Below are positions 8,348 through 17,733 of a stretch of 59,857 bases of DNA, one piece after another. Under the pieces are notes generated by a model. That model worked only from the letters and a program-made list of their open reading frames with translations. It did no database searches and was not told the DNA's origin. The stretch spans positions 1 through 59,857 of the forward strand of contig NZ_BCSG01000028.1 in the NCBI RefSeq assembly GCF_001570745.1, given 5' to 3'. This DNA comes from Alicyclobacillus mali NBRC 102425. Its GTDB lineage: Bacteria; Bacillota; Bacilli; Alicyclobacillales; Alicyclobacillaceae. The position numbers were made by a program, and so were the translations under genes. The first letter of the stretch is position 1. Each line of letters starts with the position of its first letter.

Positions 8348-9376
8348 TCACCCGAGCGGATTGGGAAAGATGACGCGAACACGCGTACCTTGCCCAGGCT
8401 GACTGTCGATCTCGAGCACCCCATTCAGGGCAGACGCGCGCTCGCGCATGTTCTTCAACCCGTAGCCGGGTAGCAGCTTGATTTGCTCCGCGTCGAAGCC
8501 ACACCCGTCGTCGCGGATTTCCACTTCGCACATCTCGGCGCACGTCATGTGAATCTGAATGTGTCGAGCCCGCCCGTGTGAAATCGCGTTGTGCACCGCC
8601 TCTTGCACGATGCGGTACAGGTGGATGGCGATGCCGCCGAGATCGCCGGCCGGCCACTCCTTGTTCATGGTGACGTCGATCCGGCAGCCGCTTGTCGACA
8701 TTTCCTCGCTCAGCATGCGGATGGCCGCGCTAAGGCCGAGATCGTACAGGAGCGACGGATACAAGGTATGCGACAGCGCGCGCACCTCTTGCGAGCAGCG
8801 CTTAATCTGCGCGCGCAGGTCGTCGAGCGCCCTGTGCAGGCGAGACGGGGCCTGGCGCTTGAGGTGTTCCATACCGAGATCGACCGCGTACAGCGACTGG
8901 CTCACCCCGTCATGCAGCTCTTGGGAGATGCGCTTGCGCTCCTGTTCTTGCACCTCCAGCGTCATGCGGTTCAGCCGCGCCCGCATCTCCAACTCTTTCG
9001 CCTGCCGCTCGCGCGTGACGTCGCGGATGACGATTACCATGTCACGGCTCGTCTCGCCGCCAGGCGCTTCGAGGAACGTGCGGCTCATGCCAACCGGGAC
9101 ATAGGCGCCTTGCTTCGTCGGCAATTCAGACTCAAAGTACGAAACTTCGCGCTGCCCGGCGAGGAAACACCGCTCTTCACCGGCGCCCACCTCGCGCGCT
9201 TGGCAATACCGGCAATACGGAATCCAATCGCCCAGTTCCCAGCCCGTCATACGCGTCGCGGATGGATTGATGAACACAATCACGCGGTCTTTGTCCATGA
9301 CGATGATCCCGTCGTTCAGGGCATTGAACAGGTGTCGCAGCCGTTCCGGGCTGTAGCCCATGGTTCTGGTGACCAT
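8348..9376 (-). CDS. PAS-domain sensor histidine kinase (HisKA_3 / NreB-DegS class) with a cysteine cluster
   Basis: The cytoplasmic protein of ~342 residues has no membrane segment. An N-terminal PAS domain (LFNALNDGIIVMDKDR) contains C-x2-C-x11-C within PYCRYCQAREVGAGEERC. The H-box is RKRISQELHDGVSQSL and the HATPase G-box is PGYGLKNMRERASAL. This matches NarL-type partner kinases such as NreB, whose PAS domain binds an Fe-S cluster through four cysteines; here three are visible. The ATG at 9376 has GAGGTTGGTGGGG upstream; a TTG at 9385 is the alternative. It pairs with the response regulator 20 nt downstream and lies 32 nt behind the MBL-rhodanese gene. Confidence 0.9.
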   Translation of the reverse strand: MVTRTMGYSPERLRHLFNALNDGIIVMDKDRVIVFINPSATRMTGWELGDWIPYCRYCQAREVGAGEERCFLAGQREVSYFESELPTKQGAYVPVGMSRTFLEAPGGETSRDMVIVIRDVTRERQAKELEMRARLNRMTLEVQEQERKRISQELHDGVSQSLYAVDLGMEHLKRQAPSRLHRALDDLRAQIKRCSQEVRALSHTLYPSLLYDLGLSAAIRMLSEEMSTSGCRIDVTMNKEWPAGDLGGIAIHLYRIVQEAVHNAISHGRARHIQIHMTCAEMCEVEIRDDGCGFDAEQIKLLPGYGLKNMRERASALNGVLEIDSQPGQGTRVRVIFPNPLG

Positions 9377-9417
9377 CCCCACCAACCTCGCCAGCGCGTT
9401 TCCTCTACCTTACGACA

Positions 9418-10833
9418 TCACGCCTCAACAGGGAAACCCTTGCCGCGCCACGCCTCGTATCCACCCAGCATGTTGCGAACATCCTCCACGCCGTGAGCCC
9501 GAAGTAGGCTCGCGGCGATGGCGGATCGGCCGCCCGTCCGGCAATACACGTAGACCGATGCCTCGCGCGGTACCTCTTGGATGTGAACCGCGAGCTTCGA
9601 GAGCGGAATGTGGTGAGCCTGCGGCAGGTGGCCCCCCGCCCACTCGTCGGCGTTGCGGACGTCCAGAAGCCAGATGTCCTGCTGCGCAAGCGCTCCGCGC
9701 ACGTCGTCGGGTGTCACGTTGACGTAGGACGCGACGTCGTCGGCCGCTGCGCCCTCCACCTCGGCCGGATCGGCCCAATCCGCCACGTCATCAATGCCGA
9801 TGGAGCGAAGCGCGCGGATCACGTCGGGCGCTATTCCGTCCGCAGCCAGCAGATGGATATGCCGATCGGCAGGAAGGAGCCACCCCGCCCACGTGACAAA
9901 CGACTTGTTCCAGGGTATGTTGAGACTTCCGGCCAAGTGGCGTTTTGCAAACGCATCCGCCGGGCGCACATCCAACACGATGCCGCTCGCTCGCCACGCG
10001 CGAAGCGCTTCCGGCGACAGCGCCGCCCGCGCGGGCGCGCTCAGTTCTTTGAGCAGACGCGGCCCGTTCTTATTGACCTGCTTCATGCGGGCGAAGTAGA
10101 CCGGCGCTTCGGGTTGCCCAGCGAGCAGGGCCTGGACGAAAGCGTCCTCGTCCTGGTGCTGAAGGGCCCAGTTCACGAGCTTCTCATAGCCAACTGTGGA
10201 CGACGGGACGGCGCCGAGCGCCTTGCCGCACGCGCTGCCCGCGCCGTGGGCCGGCAGCACCTGGACGTGATCCGGCAGCGCCTCAAATTTGCGCAGGGAG
10301 CGGAACATCTGGCGAGCGAGCGCCTCCGAACTGCCGCTCTCGCCGGCCACGCGCTCGAGCAGGTCCGGCCGCCCGACGTCTCCCACGAAGACGAAGTCAC
10401 CGGAAAAAAGCGCCATGGGCACGTCCGGCGAAGTTTTGCCGTCGTACAGGAGGTACGAGACGTGTTCCGGCGTATGCCCGGGCGTATGCATCACCACAAG
10501 CCTCACATGGCCAAAGCGAAGCTCGTCGCCGTCCCTCAACAGCCGGTGTGGATACGCCTGGACGTACGCGGACTTCCACTCCGGCGGTCCTTCGTCTGAC
10601 ACGCAGATGGCCGCGCCTGCGCCACCCGCCAGTTCCCGGGCCCCGGAGACAAAATCCGCGTGAATGTGTGTCTCGAGCGCAGCGACGATGCGAAGCCCCT
10701 CTCGCTTGGCCGTGTGCAAATACGGCTCGACGTCGCGGGCGGGATCGATCACGCAGGCCTCGCCTGTTTCCTGGCAGCCGACCAAGTAAGAAGCGTGCGC
10801 AAGTGCTTCATCGTAGAAGCGGCGAAGGTACAT
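9418..10833 (-). CDS. MBL-fold / double rhodanese protein, persulfide dioxygenase-like
   Basis: The protein has about 471 residues in three parts. An ETHE1-like MBL domain comes first, with THIHADF near residue 58, then HTPGHTPEHV and GDFVFVGDVGRPDL. Two rhodanese domains follow. The first (IVLDVRPADAFAKRHL) lacks a cysteine at the active-site loop; the second has YCRTGGRS with Cys ~431. Relatives oxidise glutathione or low-molecular-weight persulfide to sulfite, or transfer sulfane sulfur. The ATG at 10833 fits the GAGAGG spacing better than that at 10842. It follows the DUF1641 gene by about 40 nt, and the SQR gene lies before that, so it probably handles persulfide made by SQR. Confidence 0.9.
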   Translation of the reverse strand: MYLRRFYDEALAHASYLVGCQETGEACVIDPARDVEPYLHTAKREGLRIVAALETHIHADFVSGARELAGGAGAAICVSDEGPPEWKSAYVQAYPHRLLRDGDELRFGHVRLVVMHTPGHTPEHVSYLLYDGKTSPDVPMALFSGDFVFVGDVGRPDLLERVAGESGSSEALARQMFRSLRKFEALPDHVQVLPAHGAGSACGKALGAVPSSTVGYEKLVNWALQHQDEDAFVQALLAGQPEAPVYFARMKQVNKNGPRLLKELSAPARAALSPEALRAWRASGIVLDVRPADAFAKRHLAGSLNIPWNKSFVTWAGWLLPADRHIHLLAADGIAPDVIRALRSIGIDDVADWADPAEVEGAAADDVASYVNVTPDDVRGALAQQDIWLLDVRNADEWAGGHLPQAHHIPLSKLAVHIQEVPREASVYVYCRTGGRSAIAASLLRAHGVEDVRNMLGGYEAWRGKGFPVEA

Positions 10834-10871
10834 GTCACCCATCCTCTCGTGAAATCTGTCTCTATCCGCGT

Positions 10872-11459
10872 TTACAGGCTTTTCACAGGCGGCGCTTCGG
10901 TACGTTCCTGAGCCGCCTGGACGAATGCCTTCGCATAACGAAGCCCCTTTTGAACGACCGGCTCCTTCAGCAGGCGAATGAGCGACCAGACGGTCACTGG
11001 TGTGCGATCCTCTGCGGCAATGCGCCCGGCCTCGCGCGAGATCTCGCGAGCTTCTTGGGCCATCCGCTGCACCGCCCCAAACTCGGATGCGAGGCTCGCG
11101 AGCAGATAATCGACTGAAGCCCGGTCCTCAAGCACGGCTTTGGCAAACTCGGCGAACTGCAGTAGGGGACGCATGAGTTGCACGAGCGTCGGCAGGGCAC
11201 TCGCGAGTTCGGCGAGGGCGACGATGGTGTCGCGATCGACCCGCAGCGGAATCTCGTCCGACGCTGACGCCATTAGGTAGCGCATGGATTCCCGATCCTG
11301 CACCAGTTCCCGCCCGAACGCGATGGCGGTGGACACGTCACCGAGCGCCTCGTCCCACTCGGCCAATCGCTCGATGACGCGCACAAACTTCGCCTGAAAA
11401 TCCGGATCGCCAAGGGCCTGTCGGGCCCCGTTGACTTCGACCGCATGGTTGTCAGCCAT
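10872..11459 (-). CDS. DUF1641 protein linked to sulfide:quinone oxidoreductase
   Basis: The 195-residue protein is mostly alpha-helical with no obvious signal peptide. The region LPTLVQLMRPLLQFAEFAKA is typical of DUF1641 proteins, which are commonly encoded next to FAD-dependent sulfide:quinone oxidoreductases; their biochemical role is not established. GGGGGAGGTGGG precedes the ATG. It sits 17 nt after the SQR stop and ~40 nt before the MBL-rhodanese gene. A role as membrane-associated accessory of SQR is an inference from context. Confidence 0.85.
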   Translation of the reverse strand: MADNHAVEVNGARQALGDPDFQAKFVRVIERLAEWDEALGDVSTAIAFGRELVQDRESMRYLMASASDEIPLRVDRDTIVALAELASALPTLVQLMRPLLQFAEFAKAVLEDRASVDYLLASLASEFGAVQRMAQEAREISREAGRIAAEDRTPVTVWSLIRLLKEPVVQKGLRYAKAFVQAAQERTEAPPVKSL

Positions 11460-11476
11460 AATCCCACCTCCCCCGC

Positions 11477-12664
11477 CTACATCAGGCCCTTGAGCATGCC
11501 GTCCCAGTACAATACTGGAAGAAACGACTTCTTGAGCACGTACATGCTGAAGCGCTCCTGGCCCTGATCAAACGGGAAGGTCTCCTCCGGCTCGTGGCTG
11601 TAATCGAACTCGGCGAGGATCAGTCTGCCATAGCCCGTCACCAAGGGGCAGGAGGTGTAGCCATGATATTCGGCCTCGACCGGCCGGTTTGCTAGATAGG
11701 CTGTCAGGTTGTGCACCAGCACCGGAACCTGCTTGCGAATGGCCGCACCTGTCTTGGAGGTAGGAAGGCTCGAGCAGTCGCCGAGGCTGAAGACGTTCGG
11801 ATAGCGCACGTGCTGCAGGGTGAATTTGTCCACGTCGACCCATCCGGCTTCGTTCGCAAGTGGGCTTTGTTTGATGACGTCCGGCGCGCTCATCGGCGGC
11901 ACCACGTGCAGCAGGTCAAAGTCAAGGGCCATGGTCTCGCCCGTGTCCAGGTTCTCGAACACGGCGACCTTGTCGTCCGCCTTCACCTCAATGAGGCGAT
12001 GCTTGAAATGCGTATGAATGTGCTTGCGTTCGACCACCTTCATCAGCGCGTCGGCGTACTTCTTCACGCTGAAGATGGTGGGCGTTCCGGTCACGAAGTG
12101 GATCTGCGCCTTGTGTCGAACGCCCTTTTTCCTCAGGTAGTCGTCTGCGAGATAAGCGATTTTCTGAGGTGCACCCCCGCACTTGATGGGCGTCTCCGGC
12201 ATGGTGAACACGGCATTTCCGCCGCGGAACTTCTGAAGCGCGCTCCACGTCGTCTGGACGTACTCGTACGTATAATTGCTGCAGATCCCGTTGCGCCCGA
12301 TGTTGCCCAGAAGCCCCTTGATCTTGTTCCAATCCATCTGGATGCCCATGGAAACCACGAGCGCATCGTACGAAAGTGCAGCCCCTGACGCCAGTTCGAT
12401 CTCGCCCTGCTCGGGCCGGAAGGCGACGACGGCGTCCCGAATCCACACCGCACCAGGCGGTATGAGCGATGCCTCATCCCGTTCCGTTGCCTCGAGCGGT
12501 GCAGCTCCCGCGCCGACCAACGTCCAAAGCGGTTGATAGTAGTGCTTCTCGGCAGGCTCCACGATAGCCACCTGCCCCCGCCAACTTGGATGTTCCCGAA
12601 GCAATCGCGCAGCTGTCGAAATCCCTGCAGTTCCGCCGCCCACAATCACAATGGGATAACGCAT
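11477..12664 (-). CDS. sqr: Sulfide:quinone oxidoreductase (FAD)
   Basis: The protein has 395 residues. The N-terminal FAD-binding motif is [17 protein letters not shown]. Cys162 ([12 protein letters not shown]) and Cys297 ([16 protein letters not shown]) match the two redox cysteines of the SQRDL-type family, and Cys128 is a third candidate. The C-terminal region ([16 protein letters not shown]) is amphipathic, consistent with monotopic membrane binding. It oxidises sulfide to a polysulfide or persulfide and passes electrons to quinone. The ATG follows GGGGGGAG. As first gene of the operon it is upstream of DUF1641, MBL-rhodanese, kinase and regulator. A TGAAAG-CC-CTTTCA palindrome lies about 20 nt before the start. 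Confidence 0.93.
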   Translation of the reverse strand: MRYPIVIVGGGTAGISTAARLLREHPSWRGQVAIVEPAEKHYYQPLWTLVGAGAAPLEATERDEASLIPPGAVWIRDAVVAFRPEQGEIELASGAALSYDALVVSMGIQMDWNKIKGLLGNIGRNGICSNYTYEYVQTTWSALQKFRGGNAVFTMPETPIKCGGAPQKIAYLADDYLRKKGVRHKAQIHFVTGTPTIFSVKKYADALMKVVERKHIHTHFKHRLIEVKADDKVAVFENLDTGETMALDFDLLHVVPPMSAPDVIKQSPLANEAGWVDVDKFTLQHVRYPNVFSLGDCSSLPTSKTGAAIRKQVPVLVHNLTAYLANRPVEAEYHGYTSCPLVTGYGRLILAEFDYSHEPEETFPFDQGQERFSMYVLKKSFLPVLYWDGMLKGLM

Positions 12665-12683
12665 GCGACTCCCCCCTCGCGAA

Positions 12684-12697
12684 TGAAAGCCCTTTCA
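12684..12697. promoter_or_regulatory. Palindrome before the sqr start codon
   Basis: TGAAAG and CTTTCA form a perfect inverted repeat with a 2-nt centre, about 20 nt upstream of the sqr ATG and next to the ribosome binding site. It could be an operator for the sulfide operon; a single short palindrome is weak evidence. Confidence 0.3.
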
Positions 12698-12828
12698 CCC
12701 ACAAGCCTACTCGCGCGAGAGGCATCCGACCATCCGGGAAAACCCTGATTTCACAAACGCGGCGGGCGATCTCGGCGCCTTCAAGCCAGAAGGCTGCAAA
12801 GGTCCGCCTTGCCGTGCCTCCTGGCAAT

Positions 12829-12864
12829 ATAAAAGGCACCCGAATGGTCGCCCATTCGGATGCC
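12829..12864 (-). terminator. Rho-independent terminator of groEL
   Basis: On the minus strand GGCATCCGAATGG pairs with CCATTCGGGTGCC (one G-T pair) around a 4-nt loop and is followed by TTTTATATT. It starts ~20 nt after the groEL stop. Confidence 0.9.
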
Positions 12865-12883
12865 TTGATTCCTCGGAGAATCC

Positions 12884-14536
<1,653 letters not shown>

Positions 14537-14564
14537 TCATGAAGCGCTGCAGAGCCTTCCGGCA

Positions 14565-14852
14565 TTACTTCTCGACAATCGCCAAGATGTCGCTCTCGCG
14601 CAGAATCAAGAGCTCCTCGTTGTTCACCTTGACCTCGGTGCCCGCGTACTTCGAGTAAATGACGCGATCGCCAACCTTGACCTCCATGGCCACGCGGTTG
14701 CCCTTCTCATCGAGCTTACCGGGGCCGACGGCGATCACTTCGCCCTCCTGCGGCTTCTCCTTCGCGTTGTCCGGCAGGAAAATGCCACTAGCGGTCTTTT
14801 CCTCACGCTCCACCGGACGGATCACCACGCGATCAGCGAGCGGCTTCAACAT
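14565..14852 (-). CDS. groES: Co-chaperonin GroES (Hsp10)
   Basis: The 95-residue protein starts [18 protein letters not shown], with the mobile loop [19 protein letters not shown] and typical C-terminal [12 protein letters not shown]. It forms the heptameric lid of GroEL. A GGAGGT-type site precedes the ATG. A perfect CIRCE operator and a sigma-A promoter lie directly upstream, so control by HrcA is expected. Confidence 0.99.
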   Translation of the reverse strand: MLKPLADRVVIRPVEREEKTASGIFLPDNAKEKPQEGEVIAVGPGKLDEKGNRVAMEVKVGDRVIYSKYAGTEVKVNNEELLILRESDILAIVEK

Positions 14853-14892
14853 TGCGAACGACCTCCTTGCGAAATGTTGTTCCGAACCTTTG

Positions 14893-14919
14893 TTAGCACT
14901 CTCGCTCGGTGAGTGCTAA
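14893..14919. promoter_or_regulatory. CIRCE operator (HrcA binding site)
   Basis: TTAGCACTC (14893-14901), nine spacer bases, then GAGTGCTAA (14911-14919). This matches the CIRCE consensus TTAGCACTC-N9-GAGTGCTAA in all 18 positions. It lies between the promoter and the groES start, where HrcA represses. Confidence 0.98.
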
Positions 14920-14930
14920 CACCATGGACT

Positions 14931-14959
14931 ATGATAATCGGTTCGTTGCGAGAGTGCAA
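14931..14959 (-). promoter_or_regulatory. Sigma-A promoter of groES-groEL
   Basis: On the minus strand TTGCAC (14959-14954) and TATCAT (14936-14931) are separated by exactly 17 bp. The expected transcription start falls just before the CIRCE element. Confidence 0.85.
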
Positions 14960-15010
14960 CAGGGAATTCAACTTTTTTGCGCCCACCATGAAAGACTCGT
15001 TTCCGGGCTG

Positions 15011-15568
15011 TCAGTCGGGAACCACGGGCGCGGCGAGCGCGCCCTGGCGCCACCGATCTCGCCACCACGCCAGGAGATCCGCCGCCTGATGAGGCCGAAA
15101 CACGGGTACCGGGATCCCGGTCAGCGCCCCATCGGGCGCGACAGCAGCCGCGATGGCCACGGCGCCCGCGGCGAGCAGCTGTGTCCACTCGCGCTCGCCC
15201 CGCACCACCGCAACTTTCGCGTGCGCCGCCCGCTTGCCTCCCTCTGCGATCACGACGTCGACATCCGCGACGGCGCGGATGGCCGCGAACCACGCGGGAA
15301 ATCCGCCCTCCTGGCGAGATCGCAGAAGAAAGCCGCGGCTGCTCGCGACCATTGTCACCGATGCGCCGGCGGCCGTTGCGCGGGCGGTGTCCGAGCCTGG
15401 TTTCTCCCAGTCGTCTGGCGCCTCGTCCGCGTGGCCATCGTGCTTCAGGTACGCCACACGCAGTCCCTGCGCGGACGCTGCTTCGACGAGCGCCTCCGCG
15501 AGACACGACTTGCCGGAGTCGGAGAAGCCCGCAATGCCGATGATCACAGGTCCCTTCGCGTCACGCAT
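15011..15568 (-). CDS. mobB: Molybdopterin-guanine dinucleotide biosynthesis adaptor MobB
   Basis: The protein has 185 residues. The P-loop is IIGIAGFSDSGKSCLAEALV, followed by the MobB region VAYLKHDGHADEAPDDWEKP in which a His/Asp-containing loop precedes the GSDT motif. Later parts (DVVIAEGGKRAAHAKVAVVR) also match MobB. It binds GTP and assists nucleotide attachment to molybdopterin. The ATG overlaps the stop of the upstream MoeA-like gene by 8 nt, and it ends the PAP2-fthC-mobA-moeA-like-mobB operon. Confidence 0.88.
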   Translation of the reverse strand: MRDAKGPVIIGIAGFSDSGKSCLAEALVEAASAQGLRVAYLKHDGHADEAPDDWEKPGSDTARATAAGASVTMVASSRGFLLRSRQEGGFPAWFAAIRAVADVDVVIAEGGKRAAHAKVAVVRGEREWTQLLAAGAVAIAAAVAPDGALTGIPVPVFRPHQAADLLAWWRDRWRQGALAAPVVPD

Positions 15569-16553
15569 TGAGCCAGCCACCCACGCCCAGGACGGCGATG
15601 TCCCGCTTGCGGACGCGAAGCCCCGTGAGCACGCGCGGAAGGAGGCGATCAAACGACGTGATGGGATCGTAGATGACGGCGCCCGGCAGTCCAAAGATGG
15701 CGGCGTCATTCCGGTACGCGAGCATGAGCATGGACCCGGGCAGCATGGGCGTGCCGTACGTCACCACCTCGGTCGCGGCATCCCGGATGGCGCCCGGCGA
15801 GCGGTCGTCGGGATCCACCGACATCCCGCCCGTGACGAGCACGAGCGTCGCCCCCTTCTCGCACGCCTCGGCGATGGCATCCGCAATCCGATCCCGCTCG
15901 TCGCCGACAAACACCTGGTGCACGTCCTGGATGCCGTAGCGCGCGAGCTTGGCCCTTAGCACGGGACCGAACTTGTCCTCCACGCGCCCGTGCAGGATCT
16001 CGCTGCCCGTCGTCACAATCCGCACCTTCTGGGGCTGATACGGCAACACGTCGATCACGGCGCGCTTCTGCGCCTGCGACGCGATGACCTCCACAGCGCG
16101 GACCTTGTCCTCGGCGATGACCAGCGGAATGGGGCGCACGGCGGCGAGGCTTGTCCCCCGTGTCACGTGCTGGAACGGCCGCTTGGTCGCGATGGAAATC
16201 TCGTCGATGGTGTTCATGGCGGTCACGCGCCTCGCGTCCACCCACAGCATGCCGTCCCGCTTCGCACGGAGGATGACCTTGCCCTCCGCCACCTCGGAGA
16301 GTTCGACGCCCTCGCCCGCGATGGCCCGGGCCATGCGGACGGCCGCATCGTCTTCGTGCAACTCGCCCGGCTCGAGCTCCAGAATGTACAGGTGCCGCTT
16401 CCCCATGTCGAGCAGGACCGGGATGTCCTCCTCCCGCACCACGTGGCCGCGCTTAAACTGGCGCCCCTTAAACTCTCCAGGCACAATGCGCGTCATATCG
16501 TGCGCGAGCGCCAGGCCAATGGCCTCTTCCACAGGCACTTCTCGCCGGATCAC
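15561..16553 (-). CDS. Molybdopterin-binding (MoeA/MogA-like) protein
   Basis: The protein has 330 residues. The C-terminal half is a MoCF-biosynthesis domain with VRIVTTGSEILHGRVED and LVTGGMSVDPDDRSPGAI, then YGTPMLPGSM. The N-terminal ~165 residues only partly resemble MoeA domains, and the protein is shorter than typical MoeA (~400). It probably binds molybdopterin or adenylyl-molybdopterin; whether it inserts molybdate is not clear. The GTG at 16553 overlaps the upstream stop (GTGA) and has GGGAGGGAAAGG before it. Its neighbours MobA and MobB support a cofactor role. Confidence 0.82.
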   Translation of the reverse strand: MIRREVPVEEAIGLALAHDMTRIVPGEFKGRQFKRGHVVREEDIPVLLDMGKRHLYILELEPGELHEDDAAVRMARAIAGEGVELSEVAEGKVILRAKRDGMLWVDARRVTAMNTIDEISIATKRPFQHVTRGTSLAAVRPIPLVIAEDKVRAVEVIASQAQKRAVIDVLPYQPQKVRIVTTGSEILHGRVEDKFGPVLRAKLARYGIQDVHQVFVGDERDRIADAIAEACEKGATLVLVTGGMSVDPDDRSPGAIRDAATEVVTYGTPMLPGSMLMLAYRNDAAIFGLPGAVIYDPITSFDRLLPRVLTGLRVRKRDIAVLGVGGWLNA

Positions 16554-17161
16554 GCCTTTCCCTCCCTCTCCAGCCACGCCTCGTAGTCCTCCGGCCGGTG
16601 CACCGGCCGAACGGCCCAGACATCGTCAAACGTGACGGTGCAAATCGAAAGCCCCTCAAGGGCGTTTAGAATTCGTTTCTCCCCGCGCGCGGCAGCATCC
16701 GCGATGGCTCGCACCGCGCGCTCCGCGTAGACAGCAACGAGCGGCTGCATCCTCCCCTCGCGCTCCGCGGCGGCGACCTCAGCACCGGTGCGCGTGAACG
16801 CGTCCACGAGCGCCCGCACGGCGTGTTCTGAGATCCCGGGCAGGTCCCCCGCCAGCACCAGGAGCGGCGAGAGGTCCGACGGCTCGCGCGCCGCAAAGCG
16901 GCCGAGAGCGGCAAGCGGCCCCTGGTAGCATTCCCCGTCTCTTACCCAGGCGATCTCGCCCGTCATCCACGGCTCGACTGCGCTCCGCACAGACTCGTCC
17001 GCGTAGAGCACGGCGACGCGCGGAGCGACCTTTTCCGCAACGCGCGCGACGTGGCCGGCCATCGGAATCCCGCCCGGTTCCCGCGGAAGCACAAGCTTGT
17101 TCCCCCGCTCTGCCATCCGCCTCGACGCGCCGCCCGCGAGCACGACGGCCCATTTCACCAC
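16550..17161 (-). CDS. mobA: MobA-like nucleotidyltransferase
   Basis: The ~203-residue protein begins VVKWAVVLAGGASRRM, the glycine-rich NTP-binding loop of MobA/MocA-type transferases. LVLAGDLPGIS carries the metal-binding Asp, and a GPLAALGRF loop follows the base-binding region. It would attach GMP or CMP to molybdopterin. Tandem GTG codons at 17161 and 17158 are both possible starts; the second overlaps the fthC stop as GTGA. Neighbouring mobB favours the guanylyltransferase. Confidence 0.8.
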   Translation of the reverse strand: MVKWAVVLAGGASRRMAERGNKLVLPREPGGIPMAGHVARVAEKVAPRVAVLYADESVRSAVEPWMTGEIAWVRDGECYQGPLAALGRFAAREPSDLSPLLVLAGDLPGISEHAVRALVDAFTRTGAEVAAAEREGRMQPLVAVYAERAVRAIADAAARGEKRILNALEGLSICTVTFDDVWAVRPVHRPEDYEAWLEREGKA

Positions 17162-17733
17162 CTGCAGGGCGCAAGCCCCCTCTCCGTCAGGAGCTCGTGC
17201 ATGCGGACGTCGTGCGGGTGGCGAGGCAGCACAGCCACAAGCTGCTCGACGAAACACACGCCAATCCGCCGGACAGATGACGCCTCCGGACGCTTCAAAT
17301 ATCGGTCATAAAAGCCGCCGCCATACCCGAGTCGCGTGCCGTCTTCCGCAAAGGCAAGGCCCGGAACGAGGACGACCGCCACCTCGCCGGGCGGGACGAC
17401 CCGGGCGCGAGGCCCTGGCGCCGGAATGCCGTACGCGCCGGAATGCAGATCCGCGAGGGACTGGACGGCGCAGAACTCCATCTGCGCCGGCCCTTCCACG
17501 CGCGGAAAGGCGATGTTCGCACCTCCCCGAAGCAGCGCCTCGGCCAGTGGGGCGAGATCGACCTCGCCGTGGACAGCCGCATACAGCCCGAGAAATCCGC
17601 TGATGGGAAGCGCGCGGAGCCACGCCTGCGCATGTGCGCAGATGGCTTCCTCCTGACGGCGCCTCGCGTCCGGCAGGATGGCGGCCCGTTTCACGCGATA
17701 TTGTTGGCGCAGCGCCTGCTTATCGGTCTCGAT
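17155..17733 (-). CDS. 5-formyltetrahydrofolate cyclo-ligase, apparently with a non-standard start codon
   Basis: The enzyme converts 5-formyl-THF to 5,10-methenyl-THF using ATP. It shows the N-terminal KQALRQQYRVKRAAIL (K-x-x-L-R substrate/ATP motif) and the C-terminal signature LGYGGGFYDRYL. No ATG, GTG or TTG lies at the expected N-terminus. The upstream GGGAGG is spaced 9 nt from an ATC at 17733 (3 nt from an ATT at 17739). The first GTG, at YR-V-KRAA, would remove the KxxLR motif. The start at 17733 is therefore an inference. It overlaps the PAP2 stop by 14 nt and mobA by 7 nt, so it is in a tightly coupled operon. Confidence 0.85.
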   Translation of the reverse strand: METDKQALRQQYRVKRAAILPDARRRQEEAICAHAQAWLRALPISGFLGLYAAVHGEVDLAPLAEALLRGGANIAFPRVEGPAQMEFCAVQSLADLHSGAYGIPAPGPRARVVPPGEVAVVLVPGLAFAEDGTRLGYGGGFYDRYLKRPEASSVRRIGVCFVEQLVAVLPRHPHDVRMHELLTERGLAPCRW

